This document shows positions 46,994-55,881 of a stretch of 64,000 nucleotides of DNA, in pieces; position 1 is the stretch's first letter, and each line of letters starts with the position of its first letter. The DNA is taken from positions 4,154,001-4,218,000 of the forward strand of contig NZ_VFOZ01000001.1 of assembly GCF_006716425.1 (NCBI RefSeq). The letters are read 5' to 3'. The notes below the pieces were generated by a model. The model did no database searches, had not been told where the DNA came from, and worked only from the letters and a program-made list of their open reading frames with translations. This DNA comes from Actinoallomurus bryophytorum. Lineage in GTDB: Bacteria > Actinomycetota > Actinomycetes > Streptosporangiales > Streptosporangiaceae. A program made the position numbers and the translations under genes.

Positions 46994-48625
46994 ATGACCG
47001 ACACACCCATGCTCGCGTTCGAGGAACTTGCCGTCTCGTTCGGCGGCGGCCGGGACGGCGTACGCGCGGTCGACGGCGTCAGCCTGACGGTGGCGCCCGG
47101 CGAGGTCGTCGCCGTCGTCGGCGAGTCCGGGTCGGGCAAGAGCGTCACGTCGATGTCGGCGCTGGGCCTGCTGCCGCCGACCGCCACGACCACCGGGACG
47201 GTACGTGTCGGGGGCGTCGACGTGACGACGCTGGACGGGGCGCGGCTGCGGACGATACGCGGCGCCGAGGTCGCCATGGTGTTCCAGGAGCCCATGACGG
47301 CGCTGAACCCGGCGTTCACCGTCGGCTGGCAGGTCGCCGAGGCGCTGCGCCTGCACATCGGGGACCTGTCCAAGAAGCAGGCGCTGGAGCGGGCCGCGGA
47401 GCTGCTGGAGACGGTGGGCATCCGCGACGCGCGTGACCGGCTCGGGCAGTATCCGCACGAGCTCTCCGGCGGGCTACGCCAGCGTGTCGTCATCGCGATG
47501 GCGATCGCGTGCGAGCCGAAGGTGCTCATCGCCGACGAGGCCACGACCGCGCTCGACGTCACCGTGCAGGCGGAGATCCTCGACCTGCTCCGCGACCTGC
47601 GGGCCAGGTTCGGCATGGCGATGCTCGTGATCACGCACAACATGGGCGTCGTCGCCGACATCGCCGACCGGGTCGTCGTGATGTACCAGGGGAAGGTGGT
47701 CGAGCAGGCCACCGTCGAGGATCTGTTCGCCCGGCCCCAGGCCGACTACACCAAGAAGCTGCTGGCCTCGGTGCCACGCCTCGCGCGCGGCGAGGGACGC
47801 ACCCGCACGGCGCAGGCGGACGAGGAGGTCGCGCTCTCCCTGGAGCACCTCGTCGTGGAGTTCCGCGGCAAGGGCGGCCGGAAGAACCGCGCGGTCGACG
47901 ACGTGTCACTCACCATCGCCAAGGGCGAGGTCCTGGGGCTGGTCGGTGAGTCCGGGTCCGGCAAGTCCACCGTGGGCCGGGCCGCGATCGGCCTGCTCAA
48001 GCCCACCTCGGGGTCGGTGCGCCTGCTGGGCGAGGCGCTGACGGACGCCAGGGGACGCGACCTTCGCCGGCTGCGCCGCCGGTGCGGCATCGTCTTCCAG
48101 GACCCCGCGTCGTCCCTGGACCCGCGCATGACCGTCGGCGACTGCGTGGCCGAGCCCCTGGTCATCAACGGGGTCGGCGACCGTACCGCACGCGTGGTCG
48201 CCCTGCTGAAGAGCGTCGAGCTGGACCCCGCGCTACGCCGCCGGCACCCGCACGAGCTGTCCGGTGGGCAGCGCCAGCGCGTCGGCATCGCGCGGGCGCT
48301 CGCTCTCGACCCGCAGTTGGTCATCGCGGACGAGCCGACGAGCGCGCTGGACGTCTCGGTCCAGGCCGCCGTGCTCAAGGTCTTCCTCGAACTCCAGCAA
48401 CGCCTCGGCTTCGCCTGCCTGTTCATCACCCACGACCTGGCCGTCGTGGGCATGGTGTCGGACCGGGTGGCGGTCATGAAGGAGGGACGGCTGGTCGAGG
48501 TGGGCCCGCGCGACGAGGTGCTCTTCGACTCGCGCGAGGACTACACGCGCCGCCTCGTGACCTCGGCACCGGTGCCCGATCCCGTCGACCAGCGGAGGCG
48601 GCGCGAGGAGCGGCACCGCATCTGA
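46994..48625 (+). CDS. Fused DppD-DppF type peptide ABC ATPase
   Basis: 543 residues with two complete ABC domains in one chain: Walker A 'GESGSGKSVTSMSALG' and 'GESGSGKSTVGRAAIG', signatures 'LSGGLRQRVVIAMAIA' and 'LSGGQRQRVGIARALA', Walker B 'KVLIADEATTAL' and 'LVIADEPTSAL'. The two ATPases are usually separate genes in Dpp/Opp systems; fusion is a known variant. Four bases after the DppC-type gene. Energises the importer encoded by the preceding genes. Confidence 0.93.
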   Translation: MTDTPMLAFEELAVSFGGGRDGVRAVDGVSLTVAPGEVVAVVGESGSGKSVTSMSALGLLPPTATTTGTVRVGGVDVTTLDGARLRTIRGAEVAMVFQEPMTALNPAFTVGWQVAEALRLHIGDLSKKQALERAAELLETVGIRDARDRLGQYPHELSGGLRQRVVIAMAIACEPKVLIADEATTALDVTVQAEILDLLRDLRARFGMAMLVITHNMGVVADIADRVVVMYQGKVVEQATVEDLFARPQADYTKKLLASVPRLARGEGRTRTAQADEEVALSLEHLVVEFRGKGGRKNRAVDDVSLTIAKGEVLGLVGESGSGKSTVGRAAIGLLKPTSGSVRLLGEALTDARGRDLRRLRRRCGIVFQDPASSLDPRMTVGDCVAEPLVINGVGDRTARVVALLKSVELDPALRRRHPHELSGGQRQRVGIARALALDPQLVIADEPTSALDVSVQAAVLKVFLELQQRLGFACLFITHDLAVVGMVSDRVAVMKEGRLVEVGPRDEVLFDSREDYTRRLVTSAPVPDPVDQRRRREERHRI

Positions 48626-48679
48626 CACCGCCCGAACCCGGTTCGATTCGGCGTCCGCGCGGCGCTTACCATCGAGCGC

Positions 48680-49324
48680 GTGACGCTACGCGGATTGATC
48701 ACCGACTGGGGCGGCGTGCTCACGACGCCGCTGCGCGACGCGATCGGGGCCTGGATCCAGGCGGACGACATCGACAATGACGGCTACCGGACCGTGATGC
48801 GCGAGTGGTTCCAGAACGCGTACGCGGGTGACGGCGTCGTCAGCCCGGTCCACGGCCTGGAGGACGGCACCCTCCCGGTGGCCGAGTTCGAGCGCAGGCT
48901 GGCCGAGCGGCTCCGCACTCGTGGCGGCGCGGCGGTGGCGGCCGAGGGCCTGCTCACCCGGATGTTCGCCGCCTTCGAGCCGGTGGAGCCGATGTACGAG
49001 GTGCTGCGCAAGGCGCGGGCGGCCGGCATCCGCACCTGCCTGCTGTCCAACTCGTGGGGCAACAGCTATCCGCGTGAGCTGTTCGCCGAGCTGTTCGACG
49101 GCGTGGTGATCTCCGGCGAGGTGGGGCTGCGCAAGCCCGACCCGGAGATCTTCCAGCACGCCCTGGAGCTGCTCGACCTGCCGCCGCAGGACTGCGCGTT
49201 CATCGACGACATCGAGCACAACGTACGCGCGGCGGAGCGGCTCGGCATCGTGGGCGTCCACCATGTCGACGCCGACGGCACCGCCGCGCGCCTGGAGGAG
49301 CTACTCGGGGTGTCGCTCAGGTAG
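48680..49324 (+). CDS. HAD-superfamily hydrolase (subfamily IA)
   Basis: 214 residues from GTG 48680. HAD motif I 'GLITDWGGVLTTPLRDAI' with nucleophile Asp, cap domain, motif II 'CLLSNSWGNSY', Lys region 'VGLRKPDPEIFQHALELLDL' and acidic motif 'CAFIDDIEHNVRAAERLGI'. All catalytic elements present. Substrate unknown; similar proteins act on phosphorylated small molecules. Confidence 0.85.
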   Translation: MTLRGLITDWGGVLTTPLRDAIGAWIQADDIDNDGYRTVMREWFQNAYAGDGVVSPVHGLEDGTLPVAEFERRLAERLRTRGGAAVAAEGLLTRMFAAFEPVEPMYEVLRKARAAGIRTCLLSNSWGNSYPRELFAELFDGVVISGEVGLRKPDPEIFQHALELLDLPPQDCAFIDDIEHNVRAAERLGIVGVHHVDADGTAARLEELLGVSLR

Positions 49325-49357
49325 TGCGCGCATTCCGTACCGCGTACTGGCACACTC

Positions 49358-49873
49358 ATGAACGACATGCGCGTCTATCTTCCGTCCACGCTCAGCGGAC
49401 TCGCCGAGATCCTCCGGGATCGCAAGCTCGGGCCGGTACCGCTGACCGGCTATGCCGTCACACCGGCGCTGCGTGAGTGGTACGCCTCGGCCGACCTCGA
49501 GGAGCTCGAGTACGCCGCGATGGCGGATGCCGCGAAGGACTCACTGCGGCTGCTCGCCGCCGACCCCGAGGCGGCGTCACGCCGTGTCGTGATCGTCGCG
49601 GAGGTGCCCGACGACGCGATCGCCCACGGCGCGGGCGACCTGGTGGACGCCGAGGACCGCGCCCTGGTGCGGATCATCCGGCCCATCTCGTTCGACCGGA
49701 TCGTGTCCGGTCACGTGGACGACGCCGAGGCCGAGACCGACGTACGCGCCGCCCGCACCGCGGTGACGGCCGCCGACACCGGCGACGAGGACGCGCGCTT
49801 CACCGTCGACGGCGCGGCCGGCCACGAGCTGATGTGGTACGCCACACAGGAGCTTCCGCACCTGTTCTCCTAG
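49358..49873 (+). CDS. DUF6912 family protein
   Basis: 171 residues from ATG 49358; an ATG three codons later ('MRVYLPSTLSGLA') matches the family start better and may be the true one. Contains 'GYAVTPALREWYASADLEEL' and 'AMADAAKDSLRLLAADPEAA', and ends 'LMWYATQELPHLF'. Matches the actinobacterial DUF6912 family of unknown function. No membrane segments or signal peptide. Soluble, acidic. Confidence 0.75.
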   Translation: MNDMRVYLPSTLSGLAEILRDRKLGPVPLTGYAVTPALREWYASADLEELEYAAMADAAKDSLRLLAADPEAASRRVVIVAEVPDDAIAHGAGDLVDAEDRALVRIIRPISFDRIVSGHVDDAEAETDVRAARTAVTAADTGDEDARFTVDGAAGHELMWYATQELPHLFS

Positions 49874-49946
49874 GCGTTCCCGGCGTCTCGTCCAGGCGGA
49901 CGGCGGAATTCCCGTACGCCCCCGGCCCTCTCCCTGCGAAGCCCCT

Positions 49947-49966
49947 TGTTGGCACGCTTGCCAACA
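49947..49966. promoter_or_regulatory. TetR operator candidate, perfect inverted repeat
   Basis: TGTTGGCA-CGCT-TGCCAACA, 36 bases before the TetR ATG. A second perfect inverted repeat, CCCTTG-CAAA-CAAGGG (49978-49993), lies between it and the start. Both are typical of TetR autorepression. Confidence 0.65.
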
Positions 49967-50001
49967 GGCTATTGTCACCCTTGCAAACAAGGGGTGCGGT
50001 A

Positions 50002-50622
50002 ATGACACGACGACGCAGGCGTACGCCGGAGGAAGCGCGCGAGGAGATCCTCACGGCCGCCGCCGACCTGATCGCCCAGTTCGGTCCGGACGGCGTCGGC
50101 CTGCGCAAGGTCGCCGATGCCGTCGGTGTCACCCACGGTCTCGTGACCCACTACTTCGGCACCTACTCCGCCCTGGTGCGCGCGGTGCTCGAGCGCGAGA
50201 ACGAACGGCAGCGCGAGCGGGTACGCGAGCGGATGCGCGCCGACCGCGGCGTGCCGTACGCGAACGACATGACGCAGGTGCTGTTCGAAATCCTCGCGGA
50301 CGAGCGCTACGTACGCCTCTTCGCCTGGTCCAGCCTCCACGCCCACGACGCCGGCGCCTCATCGGAGGGTCTGTCCGAGCTGGTCGACGCCATGGAGGCC
50401 GGCATACGCGTCGTCCTGTCCGAGCCCGAGATGCCGGACCGGGCCCGTATCGAGGAGGTGGTCCTTCTCGCGCTGTCCAGCGCGTACGGGTACGCGCTGG
50501 GCCGCCGTTCCTGGCTCGCCGGGCTCGGGCACGATCCGGCCGACCCCGCCCATGACCGCGCGTTCCGCGCCGTCCTGTCCCAGGTCCTCGCGAAGCACCT
50601 GATCGGAGAGTCCTCGTCGTGA
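50002..50622 (+). CDS. TetR family transcriptional regulator
   Basis: 206 residues from ATG 50002. N-terminal helix-turn-helix 'EEILTAAADLIAQFGPDGVG' and 'RKVADAVGVTHGLVTHYFGT', C-terminal ligand-binding helices. Overlaps the next membrane-protein gene by four bases (GTGA), so that gene is its likeliest target. Two palindromes in front of it suggest autoregulation. Ligand unknown. Confidence 0.9.
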   Translation: MTRRRRRTPEEAREEILTAAADLIAQFGPDGVGLRKVADAVGVTHGLVTHYFGTYSALVRAVLERENERQRERVRERMRADRGVPYANDMTQVLFEILADERYVRLFAWSSLHAHDAGASSEGLSELVDAMEAGIRVVLSEPEMPDRARIEEVVLLALSSAYGYALGRRSWLAGLGHDPADPAHDRAFRAVLSQVLAKHLIGESSS

Positions 50623-51101
50623 CGACCCCCAACCTGCTGCTGGTCGCGGGCATCACCGCAGTGATCATCGTCAGCCAGTTCTCAGTCCGTCCTGTCCGGC
50701 CGCTGACCTACCTGTGGGTCGCCCTGCTGATCGCGCGTGGCTGCGTGCCGCCCGGTCCGGCCCGCATGACCGTGGCCGGAATCGCGATCCTCGTCGTCGG
50801 CCTGCTGGTGTCGGTGGTGTTCGGCGTCCTCCGCGGCCGCACCATGCCGATGTGGCGGGATGCGAGCGGGCGCCTGTACCGCAGGGGCGGCCTGGTGACA
50901 CTGTTGCTGTGGATCACCACACTCGCCACGCGGCTGGGTCTCGGAGTGTTCGCGGTGCTCGTCTTGGACGAGCCCTTCAACGGCAACGCGCTGTGGCTCG
51001 GCATCGGCGTGACGTTCGGCGTCCAGCAGCTGGTGATGACCTACCGCGGGCGTGGCCTGCGGCGACCTCGCGACGAGCGGCCCGTGCCGGCGCGTTCGTA
51101 A
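50619..51101 (+). CDS. Small multi-pass membrane protein (DUF1453/CcdC-like)
   Basis: 160 residues from GTG 50619. Four to five hydrophobic helices ('LLLVAGITAVIIVSQFS', 'VAGIAILVVGLLVSVVFGVL', 'LVTLLLWITTLATRLGLGVF') with 'RGRTMPMWRDASGRLYRRGG' between them, a pattern of DUF1453-type proteins. Co-translated with the TetR regulator. Could be a small exporter-like or accessory protein; function unknown. Confidence 0.7.
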   Translation: MTTPNLLLVAGITAVIIVSQFSVRPVRPLTYLWVALLIARGCVPPGPARMTVAGIAILVVGLLVSVVFGVLRGRTMPMWRDASGRLYRRGGLVTLLLWITTLATRLGLGVFAVLVLDEPFNGNALWLGIGVTFGVQQLVMTYRGRGLRRPRDERPVPARS

Positions 51102-51174
51102 CACCTCGGGGACTCCCCGAGCCGGGGTGAGGCCGTCGTCGTTGTCGGTGCGGCGTCTTATGCTCTTGGACGTC

Positions 51175-51807
51175 ATGCATATCGTCTGGGACTGGAACGG
51201 CACGCTCTTCGACGACCGCGATGCCATCCTCGATGCCACGAACGAGGTCTTCCGCTCCTACGGCCTGCCGCCGATGGAGCTGGACCACTACCGTTCGGTC
51301 TACAGCCGCCCGATCTGGGCCTCCTACGAGCGGATCCTCGGCCGCGCGCTCGAAGAGGGAGAGTGGGAGCGGCTCGACGCCGCGTTCCACGACACCTACC
51401 ACCGGCTGATGGAGCGCTGCGGGCTCGCCACCGGAGCCCAGGCCGCGATCGACCTGCTCGCCGGCGAGGGGCACACGCAGTCGGTGCTGTCGATGTGGCG
51501 GCACGACCGCCTCGGCGTCGCCGTACGCGAGCTCGGCATCCACCTGTCCTTCCGTCGGGTCGACGGGCTGCGCGCCGAGGAGGCGGGCGGGGAGAAGGCG
51601 GAGTTCATGGTGCGTCACCTGGCCGCGCTCGACGTCGACGCCGCCGACGTGGTCATGGTCGGGGACAGCGTCGACGACGCGATCGCCGCCCGGCACGTCG
51701 GCGCGCGGGCGATCCTCTACACCGGCGGTCTGCAGACACGCGCCGATCTCGACCGGCTCGGAGTGCCGGTCATCGACCGTCTCTCCGACGTCACAGTGCA
51801 CATCTGA
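51175..51807 (+). CDS. HAD-superfamily hydrolase (phosphoglycolate phosphatase-like)
   Basis: 210 residues from ATG 51175. Motif I 'MHIVWDWNGTLFDDRDAILD' has the nucleophile Asp6 and Asn at the second position (a known variant), cap domain, and acidic motif 'VVMVGDSVDDAIAARHVGAR'. Likely an active phosphatase on a small phosphorylated metabolite. It precedes pruA by 76 bases. Confidence 0.85.
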   Translation: MHIVWDWNGTLFDDRDAILDATNEVFRSYGLPPMELDHYRSVYSRPIWASYERILGRALEEGEWERLDAAFHDTYHRLMERCGLATGAQAAIDLLAGEGHTQSVLSMWRHDRLGVAVRELGIHLSFRRVDGLRAEEAGGEKAEFMVRHLAALDVDAADVVMVGDSVDDAIAARHVGARAILYTGGLQTRADLDRLGVPVIDRLSDVTVHI

Positions 51808-51883
51808 CCTGGATCAACGGTCGTTTTGTCGGGTAAGGCATCACGTGCGACGATGCTCATGACGACGACGTCGAGGAGTTTGC

Positions 51884-53515
51884 ATGGACGCTGTGACGAA
51901 CGTACCGATCCCCGTGAACGAGCCGGTCAGGACGTACGCCCCCGGTAGTCAGGACCGGACCTCACTCGAGGCGAAGATCAAAGAACTCGCCGGCGAGCAG
52001 ATCGACCTGACGATGACCATCGGCGGCGAGCAGCGCCTCGGCGGCGGGCAGCCGATCGACGCCGTCGAGCCGCACAATCACGGCCACGTGCTCGGCCGGA
52101 TGGGCGACGCCACCGCCGGCGACGTCAAAGCGGCGGTCGAGGCCGCACGCGCGGCCGCACCGGGCTGGCGGGCGATGGCGTTCGACGACCGCGCCGCGAT
52201 CTTCCTGAGGGCCGCCGAGCTGCTGGCCGGCCCCTGGCGTTCGACGCTGAACGCCGCCACGATCCTCGGCCAGTCCAAGTCGGTGCAGCAGGCCGAGATC
52301 GACGCGGCCTGCGAGCTGATCGACTTCTTCCGGTTCAACGTCTCCTTCGCGCGTGAGCTGATCAACCAGCAGCCGATCTCCTCCCCGGGCGTCTGGAACC
52401 GGGCGGAGTACCGGCCGCTGGAGGGCTTCGTCGTCGCGATCACGCCGTTCAACTTCACCGCGATCGCCGGCAACCTGCCGGCCTCGGTCGCGCTGATGGG
52501 CAACGTCGTGGTGTGGAAGCCGTCCCCGACCCAGACGTTCGCCGCGCACTTCACCATGCGGCTGCTCGAAGAGGCCGGGCTCCCGCCGGGCGTGATCAAC
52601 CTGGTCACCGGCAACGGCCAGGCCGTCTCGGAGGTCGCGCTGCGCCAGCCGGACCTGGCGGGCATCCACTTCACCGGCTCCACCGGCACCTTCCAGCACC
52701 TGTGGCGCACGGTGGGCGAGAACATCGCCGGCTACCACGCCTACCCCCGGCTCGTCGGCGAGACCGGTGGCAAGGACTTCGTGGTCGCCCACCCGTCGGC
52801 CGACCCGAAGGCGCTGGCCACGATCCTGGTCCGCGGCGCCTTCGAGTACCAGGGCCAGAAATGCTCCGCGGCCTCGCGCGCGTATCTCCCGCGCTCGCTG
52901 TGGAACGGCATGCGCGATGACCTTCTCGGCACCGTCGAGTCCCTGACCATGGGCAACGTCGCGGAGGACCTGTCGGCGTTCATGGGCGCGGTCATCGACG
53001 ACCGGGCGTTCGCCAAGCACAGGGAGGCCCTGGAGCGGGCCAGGGCGCACGAGGGCGTCAGCGTCCTCGTGGGCGGCGGCCTGGACGACTCCGAGGGCTA
53101 CTTCGTCCAGCCGACCATCCTGGAGAGCGCCGACCCGGGCGATGAGATCTTCACCAAGGAGTACTTCGGCCCGATCCTCGGCGTGCACGTCTACGACGAC
53201 ACCGACTACGACGCGATGCTCACCCAGATGGAGAGCGCCGCGCCGTACGCCCTGACCGGCGCGATCGTCGCGCGTGACCGCCAGGCCATCGCCGCGGCAG
53301 CGGACCGGCTACGGTTCGCCGCCGGCAACTTCTACGTCAACGACAAGCCGACCGGCGCGGTCGTCGGACAGCAGCCGTTCGGCGGCGCGCGGGCCAGCGG
53401 CACGAACGACAAGGCCGGCTCGATCTTCAACCTGACCCGCTGGGTCAGCACCCGGTCGATCAAGGAGACCCTCGTCCCGCCGACCGACCACCGGTACCCG
53501 CACATGGGCTCCTGA
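51884..53515 (+). CDS. pruA: L-glutamate gamma-semialdehyde dehydrogenase
   Basis: 543 residues, ATG with GAGGAG upstream. Oxidises P5C/glutamate semialdehyde to glutamate with NAD, the second step of proline degradation. N-terminal family segment 'ALTNVP-like' NVPIPVNEPVRTYAPG, 'ITPFNFTAIAGNLP', NAD loop 'FTGSTGTFQHLWRTVGEN', Glu in 'LVGETGGKDFVVAH' and catalytic Cys in 'GQKCSAASRAYLP'. In many actinobacteria it is paired with proline dehydrogenase (putA); that gene is absent here, so the partner is elsewhere or the enzyme serves arginine/ornithine catabolism. Confidence 0.95.
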   Translation: MDAVTNVPIPVNEPVRTYAPGSQDRTSLEAKIKELAGEQIDLTMTIGGEQRLGGGQPIDAVEPHNHGHVLGRMGDATAGDVKAAVEAARAAAPGWRAMAFDDRAAIFLRAAELLAGPWRSTLNAATILGQSKSVQQAEIDAACELIDFFRFNVSFARELINQQPISSPGVWNRAEYRPLEGFVVAITPFNFTAIAGNLPASVALMGNVVVWKPSPTQTFAAHFTMRLLEEAGLPPGVINLVTGNGQAVSEVALRQPDLAGIHFTGSTGTFQHLWRTVGENIAGYHAYPRLVGETGGKDFVVAHPSADPKALATILVRGAFEYQGQKCSAASRAYLPRSLWNGMRDDLLGTVESLTMGNVAEDLSAFMGAVIDDRAFAKHREALERARAHEGVSVLVGGGLDDSEGYFVQPTILESADPGDEIFTKEYFGPILGVHVYDDTDYDAMLTQMESAAPYALTGAIVARDRQAIAAAADRLRFAAGNFYVNDKPTGAVVGQQPFGGARASGTNDKAGSIFNLTRWVSTRSIKETLVPPTDHRYPHMGS

Positions 53516-53528
53516 GCCTCGCGTGACA

Positions 53529-53561
53529 AGGGTGGCTCCCGCGCCTGGTGGGAGCCACCCT
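53529..53561 (+). terminator. Terminator hairpin after pruA
   Basis: AGGGTGGCTCCC / GGGAGCCACCCT, perfect 12-bp stem, nine-base loop, fourteen bases after the stop. Confidence 0.85.
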
Positions 53562-53658
53562 CGCGCGGGGGCGGCCGGCGACTGAGCAGCGGGTTTGCGT
53601 ACGTAGGGCGCAACCCCGACGATTAACCGTCAATCCCGACTCGCCACAGGAGCCCGCT

Positions 53659-54369
53659 ATGCCCCGTCTGGTCTTGTGGAACGTCGATCACACGCTGGTC
53701 GACGTCGGCCGGGTGACGCGGGAGGCGTACGCCGAGGCGTTCGCACGGGTGACCGGACGGCCGCTGGTCCGTCTCGCACCGACCGCGGGACGCACCGAAT
53801 CCGAGATCATCTTTGAGACGCTCGCGTTCAACGACGTGGTGACCACCGAAGACCACCTCGCCGAGTTCATGACGGCGCTGGGCGACGCGTTCGCCTCGCG
53901 CCGCAAGTCGATCCGCAAGGACGGCCGGGTCCTGCCCGGCGCGCGTGAGGCCCTCGCCTCGGTCGGCCGGCTACGGGATGTGATCCAGTCGGTCCTGACC
54001 GGCTCCATCGAGCGCAACGCCATCGCCAAGCTGACCGCGCTCGGCCTGGACAAGTACGTCGACTTCGAGGTCGGCGGCTACGGCTCGGAGACCTACCCGA
54101 AGGCCGCGCTGGTGGAGCTGGCGCGCACGCGTACGGCGCAGAAGTACGGCACGAGGATCGCCGAGGCGGCCACGGTGCTCATCGCGGACTCGCCGAACGA
54201 CGTACGGGCCGCCCACATCGCGAGCGCCCGCATCATCGCGGTCGCCACCGGCAACGCCACGGAGGCCGAACTCCGCGGCGCGGGCGCGGACGTCGTGATC
54301 CCCACACTGGCCGACACCGACCGCGTCGTACGGGCCGTCGAGTCCCTCACCGACCCCGGCCCGGCCTGA
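53659..54369 (+). CDS. HAD-fold protein lacking the nucleophilic Asp
   Basis: 236 residues from ATG 53659 with ACAGGAG upstream. Overall HAD subfamily IA, but motif I reads 'LVLWNVDHTLVDVG': residue 8, normally the Asp that attacks phosphate, is Asn (codon AAC), while Asp10 is kept. Motif II ('QSVLTGSIERNAIAKL') and the acidic motif ('VLIADSPNDVRAAHI') remain. Probably catalytically weak or inactive, perhaps a binding or regulatory protein, unless Asn is deamidated or another residue substitutes. Confidence 0.75.
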   Translation: MPRLVLWNVDHTLVDVGRVTREAYAEAFARVTGRPLVRLAPTAGRTESEIIFETLAFNDVVTTEDHLAEFMTALGDAFASRRKSIRKDGRVLPGAREALASVGRLRDVIQSVLTGSIERNAIAKLTALGLDKYVDFEVGGYGSETYPKAALVELARTRTAQKYGTRIAEAATVLIADSPNDVRAAHIASARIIAVATGNATEAELRGAGADVVIPTLADTDRVVRAVESLTDPGPA

Positions 54370-54418
54370 GCCGGCCGGCGCGGCGGAACGACCGCGGGCA
54401 AAACGTATTCTGGCCGGT

Positions 54419-54841
54419 ATGTCTGAGGTCGCACCGAGCCTGAGCATCGGACAGGTCGCCGAGCGCACGGGGTTGAGCGTGCACGCGCTGCGTTTCTACG
54501 AGCGCGAGGGCATTCTCGCCAACCCTGTGACACGCGCCCCCGGCGGCCGTCGTCTGTACACCGAAGACGACGTCGACTGGCTCACCGTCTGCATCATCCT
54601 TCGGGCGTCCGGCATGCCCATTCCGGTGATCCGCCGCTACACCGAGCTCGTACGGGAGGGACGGGGCAACGAGAAGGAGCGGCTCGGCATCATGCGCACG
54701 CACCAGGACCGGGTGAAGGCCCAGATCGCCCGGCTCACAGAATGCCTGGATCTGATCAGTTACAAGGTCGGGGTGTACGAGGACTTCGTCGCCGACGGAC
54801 ACCTGACCGAGAGTCCTGTCACCGAGCCGGCTCACGGCTGA
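54419..54841 (+). CDS. MerR family transcriptional regulator
   Basis: 140 residues. N-terminal MerR helix-turn-helix ('LSIGQVAERTGLSVHALRFY', 'EREGILANPVTRAPGGRRLY') and a dimerisation coiled coil. No Cys cluster for metal sensing, so it is not a metal-type MerR; it resembles the small, aldehyde- or drug-responsive members. Its target is unclear: the next gene starts 69 bases downstream. Confidence 0.9.
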   Translation: MSEVAPSLSIGQVAERTGLSVHALRFYEREGILANPVTRAPGGRRLYTEDDVDWLTVCIILRASGMPIPVIRRYTELVREGRGNEKERLGIMRTHQDRVKAQIARLTECLDLISYKVGVYEDFVADGHLTESPVTEPAHG

Positions 54842-54909
54842 ACGCGGCGCGCAACCGAGCCCCGTCGCCGAGCGTCTTACCTGCGTCCCGTGCTCTCCCG
54901 GAGGACCGC

Positions 54910-55869
54910 ATGGAAACTCCGAGCGGCTACCGTCTCCGACGGCCGCGTCTCGTCACCAACCTAGCGGCGGCGCTCCTGGTCGCGGTCGCGGCGGGCCTCG
55001 CCGTGGCGATCGCGGCCGACGCCATCGAAGCGCCCCTCGGTGTCACCGAAATCATCATCAGCGGGCTCGTCCCGGTCATCGCCATCGCCATCGCGGTCTG
55101 GCCGGTGCGGGTGCTTGACCTCACATCGCGGTCGCTGCGATTTCGTGAGCGACTCGTCCTCCTCCAGGGCCGATCGGGGCGGCAGCCGATCCGGTCGGGG
55201 CTGCGCGAGGTCGCGTGGTCCGACGTCGCGGAGCTTCTGCTGGCGTCCCACCGTGGCCGCGTCACGATGATCGTCGGTCTCCGCGCGCCCGGTCCCGTTC
55301 TTCACGCGGCAGTGGTCGACCTGCCGGTACGCGACGAGGAGGCCGTCGAGAGCGCCATCTCCACGATCGCCCCCGGCATCGTCGTACGCCGGGGACGGCT
55401 GCCGGAGCTCCTCATCCACACGCGCCTGCCTTACACCACCGGCCAGGTCCGGATCGGCACCCAGGCGCTCGGCCTCGTCCTGAGCGGGCTGGCCTTCGGA
55501 ACCACGATCGTCCTCGTCAACCTCCTCACCGGCCTGACCTACGGGGTCGTACCGGGTGTGCTGTTCCTGCTGTCCATCAGGACATGGTTCGCGTCCCCGC
55601 CCCTGTTCGTGTCCCCAGAACGGATCTCGCTCAGAAAGGGCTGGCGGACCCGCACGGTGCCGTGGACGGCCGTCGCGTCGGTGTCACTGGCCGCGGAAGG
55701 GGACGGAGGTGAGCTGAGAGTGCGGGTCGGCCCGGCCTGCGGCCGGCTGGCGGCCGGCACGGTCCTCACCCGTCGTGTGCCTCGCCGATCCGACCTGGCC
55801 GACCTCGACGCGATCATCCGCGCCTACGCGCCGCCGCACGCGCTGCACCACCATCTGCAAGCAGGGTGA
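54910..55869 (+). CDS. Membrane protein with two paired-helix regions, PH-like
   Basis: 319 residues, ATG preceded by GGAGG. Two helix pairs (about 16-40 with 46-64, and 183-203 with 207-225) each followed by a soluble beta-rich segment ('RSLRFRERLVLLQGRSGRQP', 'ERISLRKGWRTRTVPWTAVA'), as in actinobacterial PH-domain membrane proteins. The two halves look like an internal duplication. Function unknown. Confidence 0.65.
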   Translation: METPSGYRLRRPRLVTNLAAALLVAVAAGLAVAIAADAIEAPLGVTEIIISGLVPVIAIAIAVWPVRVLDLTSRSLRFRERLVLLQGRSGRQPIRSGLREVAWSDVAELLLASHRGRVTMIVGLRAPGPVLHAAVVDLPVRDEEAVESAISTIAPGIVVRRGRLPELLIHTRLPYTTGQVRIGTQALGLVLSGLAFGTTIVLVNLLTGLTYGVVPGVLFLLSIRTWFASPPLFVSPERISLRKGWRTRTVPWTAVASVSLAAEGDGGELRVRVGPACGRLAAGTVLTRRVPRRSDLADLDAIIRAYAPPHALHHHLQAG

Positions 55870-55881
55870 TCGCGGAAACCA

